From Minicystis rosea (GTDB lineage: Bacteria > Myxococcota_A > Polyangia > Polyangiales > Polyangiaceae): a stretch of 64,000 bases of DNA. The stretch lies in assembly GCA_001931535.1 (NCBI GenBank), contig CP016211.1, positions 11,578,377 through 11,642,376 of the forward strand, written 5' to 3'. Each line of letters opens with the position of its first letter. Positions within the stretch are counted from its first letter, which is position 1. Under the pieces are notes generated by a model that saw nothing but the letters and a program-made list of their open reading frames with translations, was not told the DNA's origin and did not search any database. Shown piece by piece: positions 16,244 through 25,635 of this stretch. The translations under genes and the position numbers were made by a program.

Positions 16244-17037
16244 TGAACGGCGCCGTCGTCGCCGAGGGCGCGCCGCGGATTCTCGATCTCGTCACCGAGG
16301 CGCGCCGCCTGCGGCCGGCGCTCGCCGACATCGATCCGGCGTTGCGCGTCGCCGCGCAGCGGACGTGGTTGCGGCGCATGGTGAACGAGCATGGATCGGC
16401 GCCGGTGTTCGAGGGCCTCGCCGCGCAGATGCGTCGCGTGGGCGCGGGCGTCGAGCGCATCGAAGCGTGCGTGCGCATGGCCGAGGAGGAGCGCACGCAT
16501 GGAGTCCTCTGCGGCGCGGTGGTGGAGGCGCTCGGCGGTGAGGCGCGCGCGTCGGCGAAGGTGACGCATGCGTTTCCGGAGCACCTCGACGCCACGCCGC
16601 TCGAAGCGGTCACGCGCAACATCCTGAGCACGTGCTGCCTCGCCGAGACGGTGGCCGTCGCCATCATCAGCGCGGAGCGCGAGGAGATGCCAAGTGGGGA
16701 TCTGCGCCGTCTGCTCTCGGAGATCCTCGCGGACGAGGTCGGGCACGCCCGCTTCGGCTGGCGTTTCCTCGCGGAGGCGGCGCCCGATTTCGATGGGGCG
16801 ACGCGCGATCGGCTGGGGGCTTATCTGCGGCTCGCGTTCGCGTCGCTCGAAGAGCACGAGCTCGTGGGCTTGCCTGCGCATGCGCGTTTTCCGGCGGAGG
16901 CCGCGGCCTTCGGCCTCTGCAATGGACGCGAGGCGCGGGAGCTCTTTTATGCGACCGTGAGCGAGGTGGTCATTCCGCGGCTCGAGGCGCACGGCCTCCC
17001 GGCGGCGGCGGCTTGGCAGGCGCGCGCGGCGGCGTGA
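16243..17037 (+). CDS. Ferritin-like diiron-fold protein
   Basis: This 264-aa all-helical protein has spaced carboxylate/histidine ligands typical of ferritin-like diiron proteins: E83xxH86 in EEERTHGVL, E135 in CLAETVAVAI, and E165xxH168 in ADEVGHARFGW. The second ExxH motif resembles AurF-type oxygenases as well as rubrerythrin-like proteins. It has no signal peptide, although its coupled upstream neighbour is a lipoprotein. It may be an oxidase or oxygenase or an iron/peroxide-handling protein. A LysR regulator follows 19 bases downstream on the same strand. Diiron binding is inferred from motif spacing only. Confidence 0.75.
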   Translation: MNGAVVAEGAPRILDLVTEARRLRPALADIDPALRVAAQRTWLRRMVNEHGSAPVFEGLAAQMRRVGAGVERIEACVRMAEEERTHGVLCGAVVEALGGEARASAKVTHAFPEHLDATPLEAVTRNILSTCCLAETVAVAIISAEREEMPSGDLRRLLSEILADEVGHARFGWRFLAEAAPDFDGATRDRLGAYLRLAFASLEEHELVGLPAHARFPAEAAAFGLCNGREARELFYATVSEVVIPRLEAHGLPAAAAWQARAAA

Positions 17038-17056
17038 CTCTGATATAGCAAGGCGA

Positions 17057-17950
17057 ATGCTGCCTTCGATTGACAGCCTTCGCTGCTTCGTGGCCGCGGC
17101 GCGGCTCCTCAATTTCCGAGCGGCGGCGCGCTCCGTCGCGCTCAGCCCGGCCGCGCTCGGCCAGCGGATTCAGCAGCTCGAGGCCGAGCTGGGCGCGCCC
17201 CTGTTTCGGCGCACCACGAGAGCCGTGAGCCTCACGGAGGCCGGCCTCGCGCTGCTCCCCGCGGCGGAGCGTTGCCTCGACGCCGCCGCGGAGTGCGCGC
17301 GGGCCGCGCGCGGCGAGACGGCGCCACCGTCGATGGAGATCACGCTCGGCACCCGGCACGAGCTGGGGATGAGCTGGATCGTGCCCGAGCTCGAGCGCAT
17401 CGGCGCGGCGCTGCCGTGGCTCGACATTCACCTCTATTTCGGGGCCGGCCAAGACCTCTTGTTGCGCGTGCGCACCATGGAGATCGATTGCGCCGTGACC
17501 TCCTCGCGCTTCACCGATCCCAAGCTCGAAGCGCTCCGCCTTCATCGCGAAGATTACGTGTTCGTGGGCGGGACGGCGCTCCTCAAGGAGCGGCCGCTCA
17601 CGCGCGCCGAGCACGCCGCGGGGCACGCGTTGCTCGACGAGAGCGCCGGCTTGCCGCTCTTTCGTTATTGGCGGGACGCGCCCGGCGGCGGCGATCGCCT
17701 GCGTTTCCAGCGCATCGTGCGGCTCGGCGGCATCGCCGCCATGCGCCGGCGGGTGCTCGACGGCGCGGGCGTGGCGGTGCTGCCTCGTTATCTGGTCAAC
17801 GCCGATCTCGCGGCGCGCAAGATGCGCGTCATCTTCCCCTCGATCGAGCCGCTCCACGACTGGTTCCGCCTGGTGTTCCGCGCCGACGATCCGCGGCGCG
17901 CGCTCTACGAGAAGCTCGCCGCGCACCTCGTCGAGGCGCCTTTGCGTTGA
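17057..17950 (+). CDS. LysR-family transcriptional regulator
   Basis: This 297-aa protein has a winged helix-turn-helix at residues 1-60 (SLRCFVAAARLLNFRAAARS...LGQRIQQLEAELGAPLF) and a periplasmic-binding-fold effector domain at about 90-295. It resembles the GcvA/AmpR branch in the C-terminal 'GGIAAMRRRVLDGAGVAVLPRYLV' region. LysR genes usually control neighbouring genes; here it is the last gene of a same-strand run with the lipoprotein and the ferritin-like protein, so it may autoregulate that run. Effector unknown. Confidence 0.92.
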   Translation: MLPSIDSLRCFVAAARLLNFRAAARSVALSPAALGQRIQQLEAELGAPLFRRTTRAVSLTEAGLALLPAAERCLDAAAECARAARGETAPPSMEITLGTRHELGMSWIVPELERIGAALPWLDIHLYFGAGQDLLLRVRTMEIDCAVTSSRFTDPKLEALRLHREDYVFVGGTALLKERPLTRAEHAAGHALLDESAGLPLFRYWRDAPGGGDRLRFQRIVRLGGIAAMRRRVLDGAGVAVLPRYLVNADLAARKMRVIFPSIEPLHDWFRLVFRADDPRRALYEKLAAHLVEAPLR

Positions 17951-17976
17951 GGGGAATCGACGCAAAGGCGCTTCGA
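17931..17976. terminator. Long hairpin overlapping the LysR gene end, probable bidirectional terminator
   Basis: Arms 17931-17947 and 17960-17976 form a 17-bp stem (one G-T wobble) around a 12-base loop. The left arm lies inside the last codons of the LysR gene and the right arm lies just before the convergent stop at 17986. The core GCGCCTTTGCG/CGCAAAGGCGC is the same motif as in the larger hairpin at 52041-52135. Confidence 0.6.
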
Positions 17977-17985
17977 GCGAGGATG

Positions 17986-19422
17986 TCAGTTGGGGCAGGC
18001 GACGCCGTTGTCGACCGAGAAGCGGATGACGAAGGCCTGTTTGGAGGTCACCGTATTGGCGCCGCCGACGATGATGCCGCCGTCGCAGCCCGGGCGCCAG
18101 GCGACGTCGTTGAGGCTCGACTGCGAAGAAGCGTTGTAGGGCGGCAGGGAGAAGTTGGGGATCGAGACGTCGGTGATCGCCGTCTGGGAGAAGAGATCGT
18201 GACGGAACTCGTAGGCGCGCGCGACCGCGGGGTTGCCGCCGTAGCCGCCGAGGATGAGCGCGCGATTGCCGTCGGTGGAGAAGCCGACCTGGAAGATGCC
18301 GGGGAAGGTGGGGTTGCCGAAGGCGGTCGACCACCCACCTTGCTGATACCGATAGACACGCTGGCCAGACCAGCCGATGGCGAGCGCATAATCGCCCTGC
18401 GGGCGCGCGGAGATGCGCGACGTGTTGCCGGCGTTGTTCGTGTAGTCGACGAAGTTGCCGCTCGTGTCGAGGTAGAAGAGCGTGACCCCGTTGAGGCCGC
18501 AGGTGACGGGGACCGCGGGCATGTCGAAGCCGTCGGTGGCCCACGCCAGATCTTGGCAACCGGCGGAGGTGGCTTTGGCCTTCACGTCGGAGCGGCCGGT
18601 GTTGGGATCGAAGGCCCAGAGATAAGCGAGGTAGGTGCCGGAGTTGGGCTTTTGCGCGAGCAGGCGGGCCTTCGATCCATCGGGTGACCAAGCGATGGAT
18701 TCGTAGCTGCCGCCGGCGAAGGTCTCGGTGGTCATCTGGGTGAGCGTGGCGTTTGCCCCGTCCCAAAGATAGATGCGTCCCTCGACGGGAGAGGCCACGT
18801 TGCCGAGGAGCACGGCTTTGTCGCCGTCGGGCGTGAAGGCGATGGCCCGCCAAATCACGCTCGCCCCCACCGACGCGACCTGGGTCAGCGATTTGGTCAC
18901 CGGGTCATAACGATGGACCGTATCGCTGTAGTTGAGGACGAGCGCATGGCTGCCGTCCGGGTGCCATGCGGCCGAAGGCGGGTTGAGGAGGCCCGACGCG
19001 GGAACCGCGTTGTAGGTGTAGAGCCCAATGCCCACCGGGCCGCCCGAGCTCGAGCTGGCGCTGCTGCTGGAGCTTGCCGAGCTGCTCGAGCTCGCGGAGC
19101 TGCTGGAGCTGGCGCTGCTGCTCGCGCTGCTGGAGGCAGAGCTGCTGGAGCTGGCGCTGCTCGAGCTGCTGGAGCTGGCGCTGGACGAGCTCGAGCTGCT
19201 TGCGCTGCTGGAGGATGAGCTGCTCACACTGGTCGAGCTGGCGCTGCTGCTCGCGCTGCTCGCGCTCGATGAGCTCGTGGTGAGCGTGCCGCCGTTGCCG
19301 CCGGCGCTGCTCGTGGTGGCGCCGCCGCTGCCGCCGTACCCGCCGCTGCCGCTGGGCGCGGTGCCACCGGCGGCGCACGAGATCGTGATGAAGAGGAACG
19401 GGACGGGGAGGAAGCGGCGCAT
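17986..19422 (-). CDS. Lipoprotein with poly-Ser linker and WD40/TolB-like beta-propeller
   Basis: This 478-aa lipoprotein (FITISC, Cys16) has a Gly-rich stretch and a serine linker of about 75 residues (50-126, Ser interrupted by Ala/Thr). A beta-propeller of about 340 residues follows. Repeats such as AAWHPDGSHALVLNYSD, IAFTPDGDKAVLLGN and IAWSPDGSKARLLAQ show the blade pattern '(A/I)W(S/H/T)PDGxxA'. It is probably tethered to the outer membrane, with the propeller held away from the surface. No catalytic motif is visible; a binding role is likely. It is convergent with the LysR gene. Confidence 0.85.
   Translation of the reverse strand: MRRFLPVPFLFITISCAAGGTAPSGSGGYGGSGGATTSSAGGNGGTLTTSSSSASSASSSASSTSVSSSSSSSASSSSSSSASSSSSSSASSSSSASSSASSSASSSSSASSSSSASSSSSASSSSGGPVGIGLYTYNAVPASGLLNPPSAAWHPDGSHALVLNYSDTVHRYDPVTKSLTQVASVGASVIWRAIAFTPDGDKAVLLGNVASPVEGRIYLWDGANATLTQMTTETFAGGSYESIAWSPDGSKARLLAQKPNSGTYLAYLWAFDPNTGRSDVKAKATSAGCQDLAWATDGFDMPAVPVTCGLNGVTLFYLDTSGNFVDYTNNAGNTSRISARPQGDYALAIGWSGQRVYRYQQGGWSTAFGNPTFPGIFQVGFSTDGNRALILGGYGGNPAVARAYEFRHDLFSQTAITDVSIPNFSLPPYNASSQSSLNDVAWRPGCDGGIIVGGANTVTSKQAFVIRFSVDNGVACPN
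19045..19275 (-). repeat. Low-complexity serine-codon tract
   Basis: Tandem AGC/GCC-type codons encode the 77-residue Ser/Ala linker of the propeller lipoprotein. On the plus strand it appears as a run of GCTGCTGGAG-like units, which creates long spurious open frames. Confidence 0.85.
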
Positions 19423-19500
19423 GTTCGGACGAACATACCATTGGTCGCAGCCGAGCTGGGACCCGTGCTCACGTCGTCGCGAACGTTGCGCTCGCGCGCA

Positions 19501-19791
19501 TCAGCTCCGCGCCTGCTCGAACGTGAGGCAGTCCGGGTGATCTCCGTGCCGGCCCACGGCGATCGCCGCGGCGTTGCACATCAGCTCCCGGTTCCAACGG
19601 CACGCGGCGACGTGACAGGCACCCACCATGGCGACGGGTTGTCGACCGATGTGATTCCCTCCCGCGCGCGCGAACGTGTCGCAGCGTGGATGCGTCTCAC
19701 CGACGTTGATCGCGGCTGCATGACAGGATTCGTCGCGGTTGTAGAAACACTCGCTTTCTTCGCATTTGGAGATGATCGGAAGTGCGTTCAT
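19501..19791 (-). CDS. Protein with two DUF1540 modules
   Basis: This 96-aa Cys-rich protein is built of two DUF1540-type units. The first is C-x3-EC-FYN-x4-C-x-AAAINVG ending in CDTF; the second is C-x3-AC-RWN-x3-MC-NAAAIAVG ending in CLTF. Each has four cysteines, consistent with a small metal-binding or disulfide knot; the family has no known function. The ATG at 19791 (MNALPIISKC) is chosen because the first module begins right after it; a weak GGTGGTGAT precedes it. It is divergent from the J-domain/TPR gene. Confidence 0.8.
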   Translation of the reverse strand: MNALPIISKCEESECFYNRDESCHAAAINVGETHPRCDTFARAGGNHIGRQPVAMVGACHVAACRWNRELMCNAAAIAVGRHGDHPDCLTFEQARS

Positions 19792-20251
19792 GACATCACC
19801 ACCATTCTCCGTGCGAACATGGATCGACTGTCCGGAGACCACGATGAGCAAGCCCTCCGATTCACCGTAGGGAGCTTCCGGGATGGTCGTGACCACGAGA
19901 TGGGTTGCCCGCTGTCCAGCCTGCATCGGTGCGCTCGGACGCGTGTCGCGGGCGCTCGAATCGCGGGCGCCGCGCGGGCTCCATGCGGATGAGAGGTGGT
20001 GATGATCTCGATTCCGCTGAGGCCCTCCCGGGGGAGCGAGGTGGCTTGTTCCGATGGGGCCGTTTGGGCGATTGCGTGCGGACGACAGGCACGTTGCCGG
20101 GGACGGGCGGAAAAATCGCTCGCCGCCGGTGATGCGGTGTCGAACGTCGATGTGTCGTGCACCGCCGACGGATTGCGAGAAACGGGAAAGTCGATAGGAT
20201 CGTTTGCCGGGCGATGGTCGATTGGCGAGGCGCGCCGGCAGAGAGGCGTTC
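19792..20251. other. Divergent non-coding region between the DUF1540 gene and the J-domain/TPR gene
   Basis: About 460 bases. No supported gene; antisense extensions of neighbouring frames cross it. It should contain promoters in both directions but no element is clear enough to call. Confidence 0.4.
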
Positions 20252-21598
20252 ATGTCCCGTCTTCTCAAGCTCGTGTCGAGCTGCAACATCAAGGCGCTCC
20301 CCTTGACGCCGGCGGATGCATTTTTGCTATCGCACGTCGACGCCGCCGCGAGCGAGCACGACCTTGCCCAAGTCACCGGCTTTGCCCCCGAGCAGGTGGC
20401 CGCGATGCTCGATCGTCTTGCTGATTTGGGCGCCGTCGAGCTCCAGCGTGCCATTGCGTTTCAGGCTCGGGCTGAGGCGCGCAGCAAGGCAGAGACGAGC
20501 GCCGCCGTGGGCGAGATCGAAGAAGAAGAGGACATCGAGATCGACACCGATCGCCGCCGCCGCATCGTCGACGTGTATCGCCGGCTCGACGAGCTTTCGC
20601 CGCACGAGCTGCTCGGGATCGAGGCACAGGCGAGCATGAAGCAGATCAAGAGCGCTTATGCGGCGACGGCGGCGGAGTTTCATCCGGACCGCTACTTTCG
20701 CAAGCGGCTCGGATCGTATCGGCCCAAGCTGGAGGTCATCTTCACGCGGCTCACGCGCGCCTACGACACGCTGATTGCGGAGCGGCGCGCGGCGACCGAC
20801 GAGGAGCCGGCCGCCGAGACGCGGCGCGCAGGATCGATGACGACCATGCCGCCGCCACCTGCGTCCGAGCGACGGGTCATGAGCTCACCGGCGCGGATCC
20901 CGGCGCCGTCGGCGGAAGACATCCTGGCGCTCCGTCGGCGCACGCTGGCGCGCAAGCTCTCGGGGCCTCGTCCGGCAGCAAAACCGGAGCTCGAAATGGT
21001 TGTGCCCGAGCCGGGCACCGAGGCGCTCCATGCTTATCGCGCTCAGGCCGACGACGACGCGCGCCGGGCCCGCCTCTCCCAAAGCCTCGCGCAGGGGAAG
21101 CTTGCCATCGATCGTCGTGATTACGATTCTGCCATTCAGGCCTATCGTCGGGTGGCCGCGCTCGCGCCCGAAGACCCCGAGGTCCAAACCACGTGTCAGG
21201 ATGCCATTCGCTTGGCCGCAGGCATGCTCGCCGATGGGCATTGGGAGCAGGCGGTGCAGGACGAGCGCGAGGGGCGTTGGGAAGCGGCGGCGCTGGCGTA
21301 TGCCAAGGTCTGCGCCGGCCGGCCCAACGATGCTCGGGCCCACGAGCGGGTCGCCCACGCCACGCTCAAGCTGGGCAACATGCGGCGTGCGGTGGAGTTC
21401 GCGCGCAAGGCCGTGGAGATCGCGCCGGGGACGGCGCTGTTCCACGTGACGCTGGCGCGGGCGTATGCGGCGGCGGGGCTCGGGAAGAGCGCGCAGGCCG
21501 AGCTGGATCGCGCGCTCGCGCTTTCGCCGAACGACGAGCGGATTCGACAGCTCGTGGTGCGGGTGCGTCAGCTCTGGAGGGCGGGCAAGCTGGGTTGA
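20252..21598 (+). CDS. J-domain (DnaJ-like) protein with TPR repeats
   Basis: This 448-aa cytoplasmic protein has an N-terminal helical region (1-75) that looks like a winged-helix or DUF4388-type module. An acidic linker (EIEEEEDIEIDTD) follows, then a J-domain (about 117-176) with the diagnostic HPD at 144-146 and the helix LTRAYDTLIAE. After a Pro-rich linker, two to four TPR-like repeats occupy about 290-440 (AIQAYRRVAALAPEDPEV; AVEFARKAVEIAPGT). The HPD motif should stimulate a DnaK ATPase, recruiting it to whatever the TPRs bind. The start MSRLLKLV is preferred over an upstream Met 48 bases earlier. Confidence 0.85.
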   Translation: MSRLLKLVSSCNIKALPLTPADAFLLSHVDAAASEHDLAQVTGFAPEQVAAMLDRLADLGAVELQRAIAFQARAEARSKAETSAAVGEIEEEEDIEIDTDRRRRIVDVYRRLDELSPHELLGIEAQASMKQIKSAYAATAAEFHPDRYFRKRLGSYRPKLEVIFTRLTRAYDTLIAERRAATDEEPAAETRRAGSMTTMPPPPASERRVMSSPARIPAPSAEDILALRRRTLARKLSGPRPAAKPELEMVVPEPGTEALHAYRAQADDDARRARLSQSLAQGKLAIDRRDYDSAIQAYRRVAALAPEDPEVQTTCQDAIRLAAGMLADGHWEQAVQDEREGRWEAAALAYAKVCAGRPNDARAHERVAHATLKLGNMRRAVEFARKAVEIAPGTALFHVTLARAYAAAGLGKSAQAELDRALALSPNDERIRQLVVRVRQLWRAGKLG

Positions 21599-21690
21599 TC
21601 GCGAGCGCAGGTCGCGCCGCGAGGACGGAAATGACCGGCGATTCGAGGATAGTCGATCCCATCAAAACATCCGCGGGCCTCATCCGTCCA

Positions 21691-23313
21691 ATGCCTCCCA
21701 TGCCGCACCGTCTTCGTCCCGTGCTCGCGATCGTGGTCACGTTGGCAGCCTGCTCGCACACGCCTCCGGCGCGCGGGCCGGAGCCGCAGGCGCCGAAGGC
21801 AGCGGGGGCCGACGAGCCCATCGGCGGCGCGGGGAGCGGCGAAGACATCACCTCGATGGTGCGGCGCTGGTCCGAGGGAGCGGCGCCGCCGACCTCGTTT
21901 CGGCCCGGCCACGTGACGCCGCGCACGCTCGATGCACAAGCGATCGAGCGAACGGGCAGCGGCTTCCGCGTCACGTTCCCGAGCCATGCGCCCATCACCA
22001 CGCCGGCCGTGCACGATGGGCGCGTGCTCGTCTCGGGTGGGTTTCACGGCAAGGAGGTTTATGCCTTCGATGCGCGGAGCGGCGCGCTGGCCTGGGCGCT
22101 CAACCTCGATGACGACGGCCCTTCGGCGCCGGCCTGTGAAGATCGGGTCTGCGTCTTCAACACCGAGTCTTGCACCATCTTCGCGGTCGACATTCGCAAC
22201 GGCGAGCTCCTCTGGTCCGCGTGGCTCGGCGATCCGCTCATGAGCGCGCCCGCCATCGCCGGCGGGATCGTTTATGCGGCCTATCCGGCCTCGGGCGGGA
22301 GTGGTCCCGCGCAGATCTCGAATGCGCAGCAGATGAATCAGCTGCCTCTGCAACAAGCGAATCAGGCACCGGTCGCGCAATCGAACCAGGTGCAGCCGAA
22401 TGCGGGGGCGCAGGGCGCGGCCCCCGCGGAGGCGACCCATGCGCTGGCGGCCTTCGATCTGCACACGGGCAAGGTCAAGTGGGCGCGCTGGATCGATGGC
22501 GACGTCATCTCCTCGCCGGTGGTGTCGGGGGGCAGCGTGGTCGCGGCCTCGCAGGGAGGTACGGTGTTCGTCTTCGATGCGCAGACGGGCGAGGTGCGAT
22601 CGGCACGCCGCTCGCGGGCGACGTCGGCGCCCATCGTGGTGGGGCGCGATCTGTTCTACACGCGCCGCTCGGACAAGGATGGGAAGGCCGCCGAGTCCAT
22701 CACACGTGAAGGATCGCGGACGTACGTGACCGCGGGGAAGCGGGCGCTCTACATCGACTCGACCGTACAGAGCGCCTCGAAGCTCGCGGGGCAGGCGCAA
22801 TCGCTCGACGCGCAGAATGGTTTTGGCGCCGGGGCCCCGGCGTCGGCCAATGCGGGAAAGGCGTTTGCCAACATCGGGCAGCTCAGCGTCTCGTCGCTGC
22901 AGACGTTCCAGGGATCGAGGCTTTTGCGCGTGGGCTCCGCGCAGGTGAACGTGATGGGCGACGAGGTCGTGTGCACCAACGCGGAGGATGGCAAGGAGCA
23001 GTGGCGCCACAAGCTCACCGGCGATCTCTCGGCCTCGGGAGGCTCCCTGGGGGCGCCGCCCGCGGCCGCCGGCGGGAGCCTCTTCGTGGCCACGCTCGGC
23101 GGTGAGGTGCTGCGCTTCGACGCGAAGAGCGGCGCCGTCCAAGCGCGTCATGCGTTGGGCGCGCCGGTGCGGAGCCAGCCCGTGGTCGAGGGCGGGATGC
23201 TTTACGTAGGCACCGACGACGGCAAGCTCGTGGCCATCGATCTCGGCGACGCGCGCTTCACCGGATGGCCGCAATGGGGCGGGAACGCGGCGCGCACGGG
23301 CGTGCCGCGCTGA
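21691..23313 (+). CDS. PQQ-type beta-propeller lipoprotein (BamB/PQQ-like repeats)
   Basis: This 540-aa lipoprotein has its lipobox at VTLAAC (Cys21). The body is a propeller of PQQ-like repeats, seen in AFDARSGALAWALN, AVDIRNGELLWSAWLG, AFDLHTGKVKWARW, TNAEDGKEQWRHKL and RFDAKSGAVQARH. It ends with the typical QWGGNAARTG motif found after such domains. A Gln/Asn-rich insertion (about 220-260) splits the propeller. The fold is shared by BamB and by quinoprotein enzymes, but no catalytic dehydrogenase motif is seen, so binding or scaffolding is more likely. Start uncertain: ATG 21631 has a better ribosome site (GAGGACGGA), while 21691 or 21700 fits the signal peptide. Confidence 0.82.
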   Translation: MPPMPHRLRPVLAIVVTLAACSHTPPARGPEPQAPKAAGADEPIGGAGSGEDITSMVRRWSEGAAPPTSFRPGHVTPRTLDAQAIERTGSGFRVTFPSHAPITTPAVHDGRVLVSGGFHGKEVYAFDARSGALAWALNLDDDGPSAPACEDRVCVFNTESCTIFAVDIRNGELLWSAWLGDPLMSAPAIAGGIVYAAYPASGGSGPAQISNAQQMNQLPLQQANQAPVAQSNQVQPNAGAQGAAPAEATHALAAFDLHTGKVKWARWIDGDVISSPVVSGGSVVAASQGGTVFVFDAQTGEVRSARRSRATSAPIVVGRDLFYTRRSDKDGKAAESITREGSRTYVTAGKRALYIDSTVQSASKLAGQAQSLDAQNGFGAGAPASANAGKAFANIGQLSVSSLQTFQGSRLLRVGSAQVNVMGDEVVCTNAEDGKEQWRHKLTGDLSASGGSLGAPPAAAGGSLFVATLGGEVLRFDAKSGAVQARHALGAPVRSQPVVEGGMLYVGTDDGKLVAIDLGDARFTGWPQWGGNAARTGVPR

Positions 23314-23495
23314 AGATGTGACCGAAGAGCTGCGGTGAGCCTCGTCTCGGCCGAGATCGTTGGACCTCAAACGATTGTCGCGCCCGCCTCCCTGTGTCGT
23401 GTGCGTGTCGCGAGGGCGGGGCGATCGCGCTGACGCGGGCGCTCGCTCGATCTCGTGGACGACGACCCGCGCATCGGGTCCCATGATGTCGCGCC

Positions 23496-25421
23496 ATGCT
23501 CGACCTCTCCCTCCCGGCCCTCCGCGCGCTCGCGCGTCGCTACCCCAACTCGGCGGCGGTCCTCGCGGAGATTGGTTATCTCGAAGCCATCCTCACGCTG
23601 CCGAAGGGCACGGTGCACGTCGTCAGCGACGTGCACGGCGAGCACAAGAAGCTCAAGCACATCATCAACAACGCCTCGGGCAGCCTGCGGCCCTTGGTGG
23701 AGAAGCTCTTCGCGGGGCGGGCCTCGCCGGACGAGATTCGCGATCTCCTGGCCATCGTGTACTACCCGCGCGAAGCGTACGCGTGGCAGCGGGCGCGGCC
23801 CGGCGCCGATCGGCGCGCGCTGCTCGTGGGCACGCTCGCGCGCGAGGTCGAGATCATTCGCGAGCTGATGCATCGCTATACGTTGCGGCACGCGGAGAAG
23901 GTGTTCCCGCCCGCGCTCGCGGGCACCTTTCGCGAGCTGATCGCCGCGCGCGGGCTCTCGGCGCGCGAGAGCTTCCTGGCGGCGCTGGTGGAGCCTTTCG
24001 TGCGGGCCGATCGGGACGTGGAGATCCTGCGCGCGGCCGCGCACGTGATCCGCAATCTCTCGGTGGCGGAGCTCGTGGTCGCGGGCGATTTGGGCGATCG
24101 CGGGCCGCGCGTCGATCGCGTCATCGATTTCCTCATGCGGCAACCGCACGTGACCATCGTCTGGGGCAACCACGATGCGAGCTGGATGGGCGCGTGCCTC
24201 GGGCAGCCGGCGTCGATCGCCACGGCCGTGCGGCTCTCGCTGCGCTATGGCCGCATCGAGCAGCTCGAGGAGGGCTTCGGCATCGCCATGGAGCCCGTGG
24301 AGAAGCTGGCGCGCACCGTCTACGCCGACGATCCGGCCACGCGCTTCGACGTGAAGAGCGAGACGCTCCGCGATCGGCTCCTCGTGGCGCGGATGCAGAA
24401 GGCGATGGCCATCATCCAGTTCAAGCTGGAAGGCCAGACGAGCCGGCGGCACCCCGAATACGATCTCGAGCACCGGCAGCTCCTCCACCGGATCGATCCA
24501 GCTCAGGGCACGGTGACCATCGACGGCAAAGTGCATCCTTTGCTCGATACCCATTTCCCCACCATCGATTTCGGCGGCGACCCTTATGCTCTCTCCCCCG
24601 AGGAGGAGGCGTGCATGGCGCGGCTCACGCACTCCTTTTTGCAGAGCGCGCCGCTCTGGAATCAGATGACCTGGGTTGCCCGGCGGGGGAAGATGGTGAT
24701 TCGTCGCGATCGGGCGCTCATCTTCCACGGATGCGTGCCGGTGGACGCGTCGGGCGAGCTCCAGAGCCTCGCGGTCGACGGCGCGCCGCGGGCCGGGCGC
24801 ATGTTGTTCGAGACGTTGGAGCACAAGGTCCATCGGGCCTTCCGCACCCGCGCGGAGGACGACGTGGACATGCTCTGGTACATGTGGACCGGGCCCTTGT
24901 CGCCGCTCTTCGGCAAGGACCGAATGGCCACGTTCGAGACCCATTTCGTGGCCGATCCGGCCACGCACGTGGAGACCAAGAATCCTTATTTCAAGCTCAT
25001 CAACGATGCTTCGTTCTGCGCGCGGATCTGCACCGAGCTCGGCGGCGACACGGCCCATGGGCTCATCGTGAATGGGCACGTGCCCGTGCGCATCGATGCA
25101 GGGGAGTCGCCGCTCAAGCGATCGGGGCGGGCGGTGACCATCGACGGGGCCTTCTCCGAGGCTTACGGCGACAAGGGATATACGTTGGTGCTCGAGGCGG
25201 GGCGCACCGTGCTGGCGCAGCACCATCATTTCGAGTCGGTCGAGGAGGCGGTGGCGATGGGCGCCGACATCATCCCCGCGGTCACGGAGATCGAGGTGCA
25301 CGATCCGCCGCGGGTGGTCGCCGACACCGACAAGGGTGACGAGCTGCGGGACGAGATCGAGGTGCTGGAGAAGCTGCTCCGCGCGTACGAGGAGAACGTG
25401 ATCGAAGAGCAGGGGGAGTGA
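23496..25421 (+). CDS. fbp: Fructose-1,6-bisphosphatase class III
   Basis: This 641-aa protein belongs to the Firmicutes-type class III FBPase family, which hydrolyses fructose-1,6-bisphosphate in gluconeogenesis. It carries the calcineurin-like metal sites SDVHGEHKKLKH (44-55), GDLGDRGPRVDR (197-208) and GNHDASWMG (224-232). It also has the family-specific tail with KNPYFKLIND, NGHVPV and AFSEAYGDKGYTLV. The length agrees with the family (640-670 aa). It is a single gene with no glycolytic neighbours. Class III enzymes are less usual in Myxococcota than classes I/II, though this is recalled, not checked. Confidence 0.95.
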   Translation: MLDLSLPALRALARRYPNSAAVLAEIGYLEAILTLPKGTVHVVSDVHGEHKKLKHIINNASGSLRPLVEKLFAGRASPDEIRDLLAIVYYPREAYAWQRARPGADRRALLVGTLAREVEIIRELMHRYTLRHAEKVFPPALAGTFRELIAARGLSARESFLAALVEPFVRADRDVEILRAAAHVIRNLSVAELVVAGDLGDRGPRVDRVIDFLMRQPHVTIVWGNHDASWMGACLGQPASIATAVRLSLRYGRIEQLEEGFGIAMEPVEKLARTVYADDPATRFDVKSETLRDRLLVARMQKAMAIIQFKLEGQTSRRHPEYDLEHRQLLHRIDPAQGTVTIDGKVHPLLDTHFPTIDFGGDPYALSPEEEACMARLTHSFLQSAPLWNQMTWVARRGKMVIRRDRALIFHGCVPVDASGELQSLAVDGAPRAGRMLFETLEHKVHRAFRTRAEDDVDMLWYMWTGPLSPLFGKDRMATFETHFVADPATHVETKNPYFKLINDASFCARICTELGGDTAHGLIVNGHVPVRIDAGESPLKRSGRAVTIDGAFSEAYGDKGYTLVLEAGRTVLAQHHHFESVEEAVAMGADIIPAVTEIEVHDPPRVVADTDKGDELRDEIEVLEKLLRAYEENVIEEQGE

Positions 25422-25635
25422 GGGCGAGCGCAGTTTCCGGCCGCTCGGCGGCGGTGGCTGGAATCGATGAAGGTGCGTGAGGCGTGCCCGTGATGGTGGA
25501 CGCGCCCGCATCCTCGGATCCGAGGCGAGCACGGGCCCGCGCGCGAAAGGTCTTGCTGCCGGCCCGGCGCGCGCGCAACAAAGCTCGCCTGCGCGCGATG
25601 GACGGCGCAGAGCCTCGGCGGAGAACGACGGTTTC

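Noticed and set aside
19028..19540. Leu/Glu-rich plus-strand frame resembling a coiled coil
   Set aside because: It is the complement of the poly-Ser codon tract of the lipoprotein gene.
22300..22440. Gln/Asn-rich insertion as a possible prion-like domain in the propeller lipoprotein
   Set aside because: Only about 40 residues and broken by Ala/Pro; likely a loop linker.
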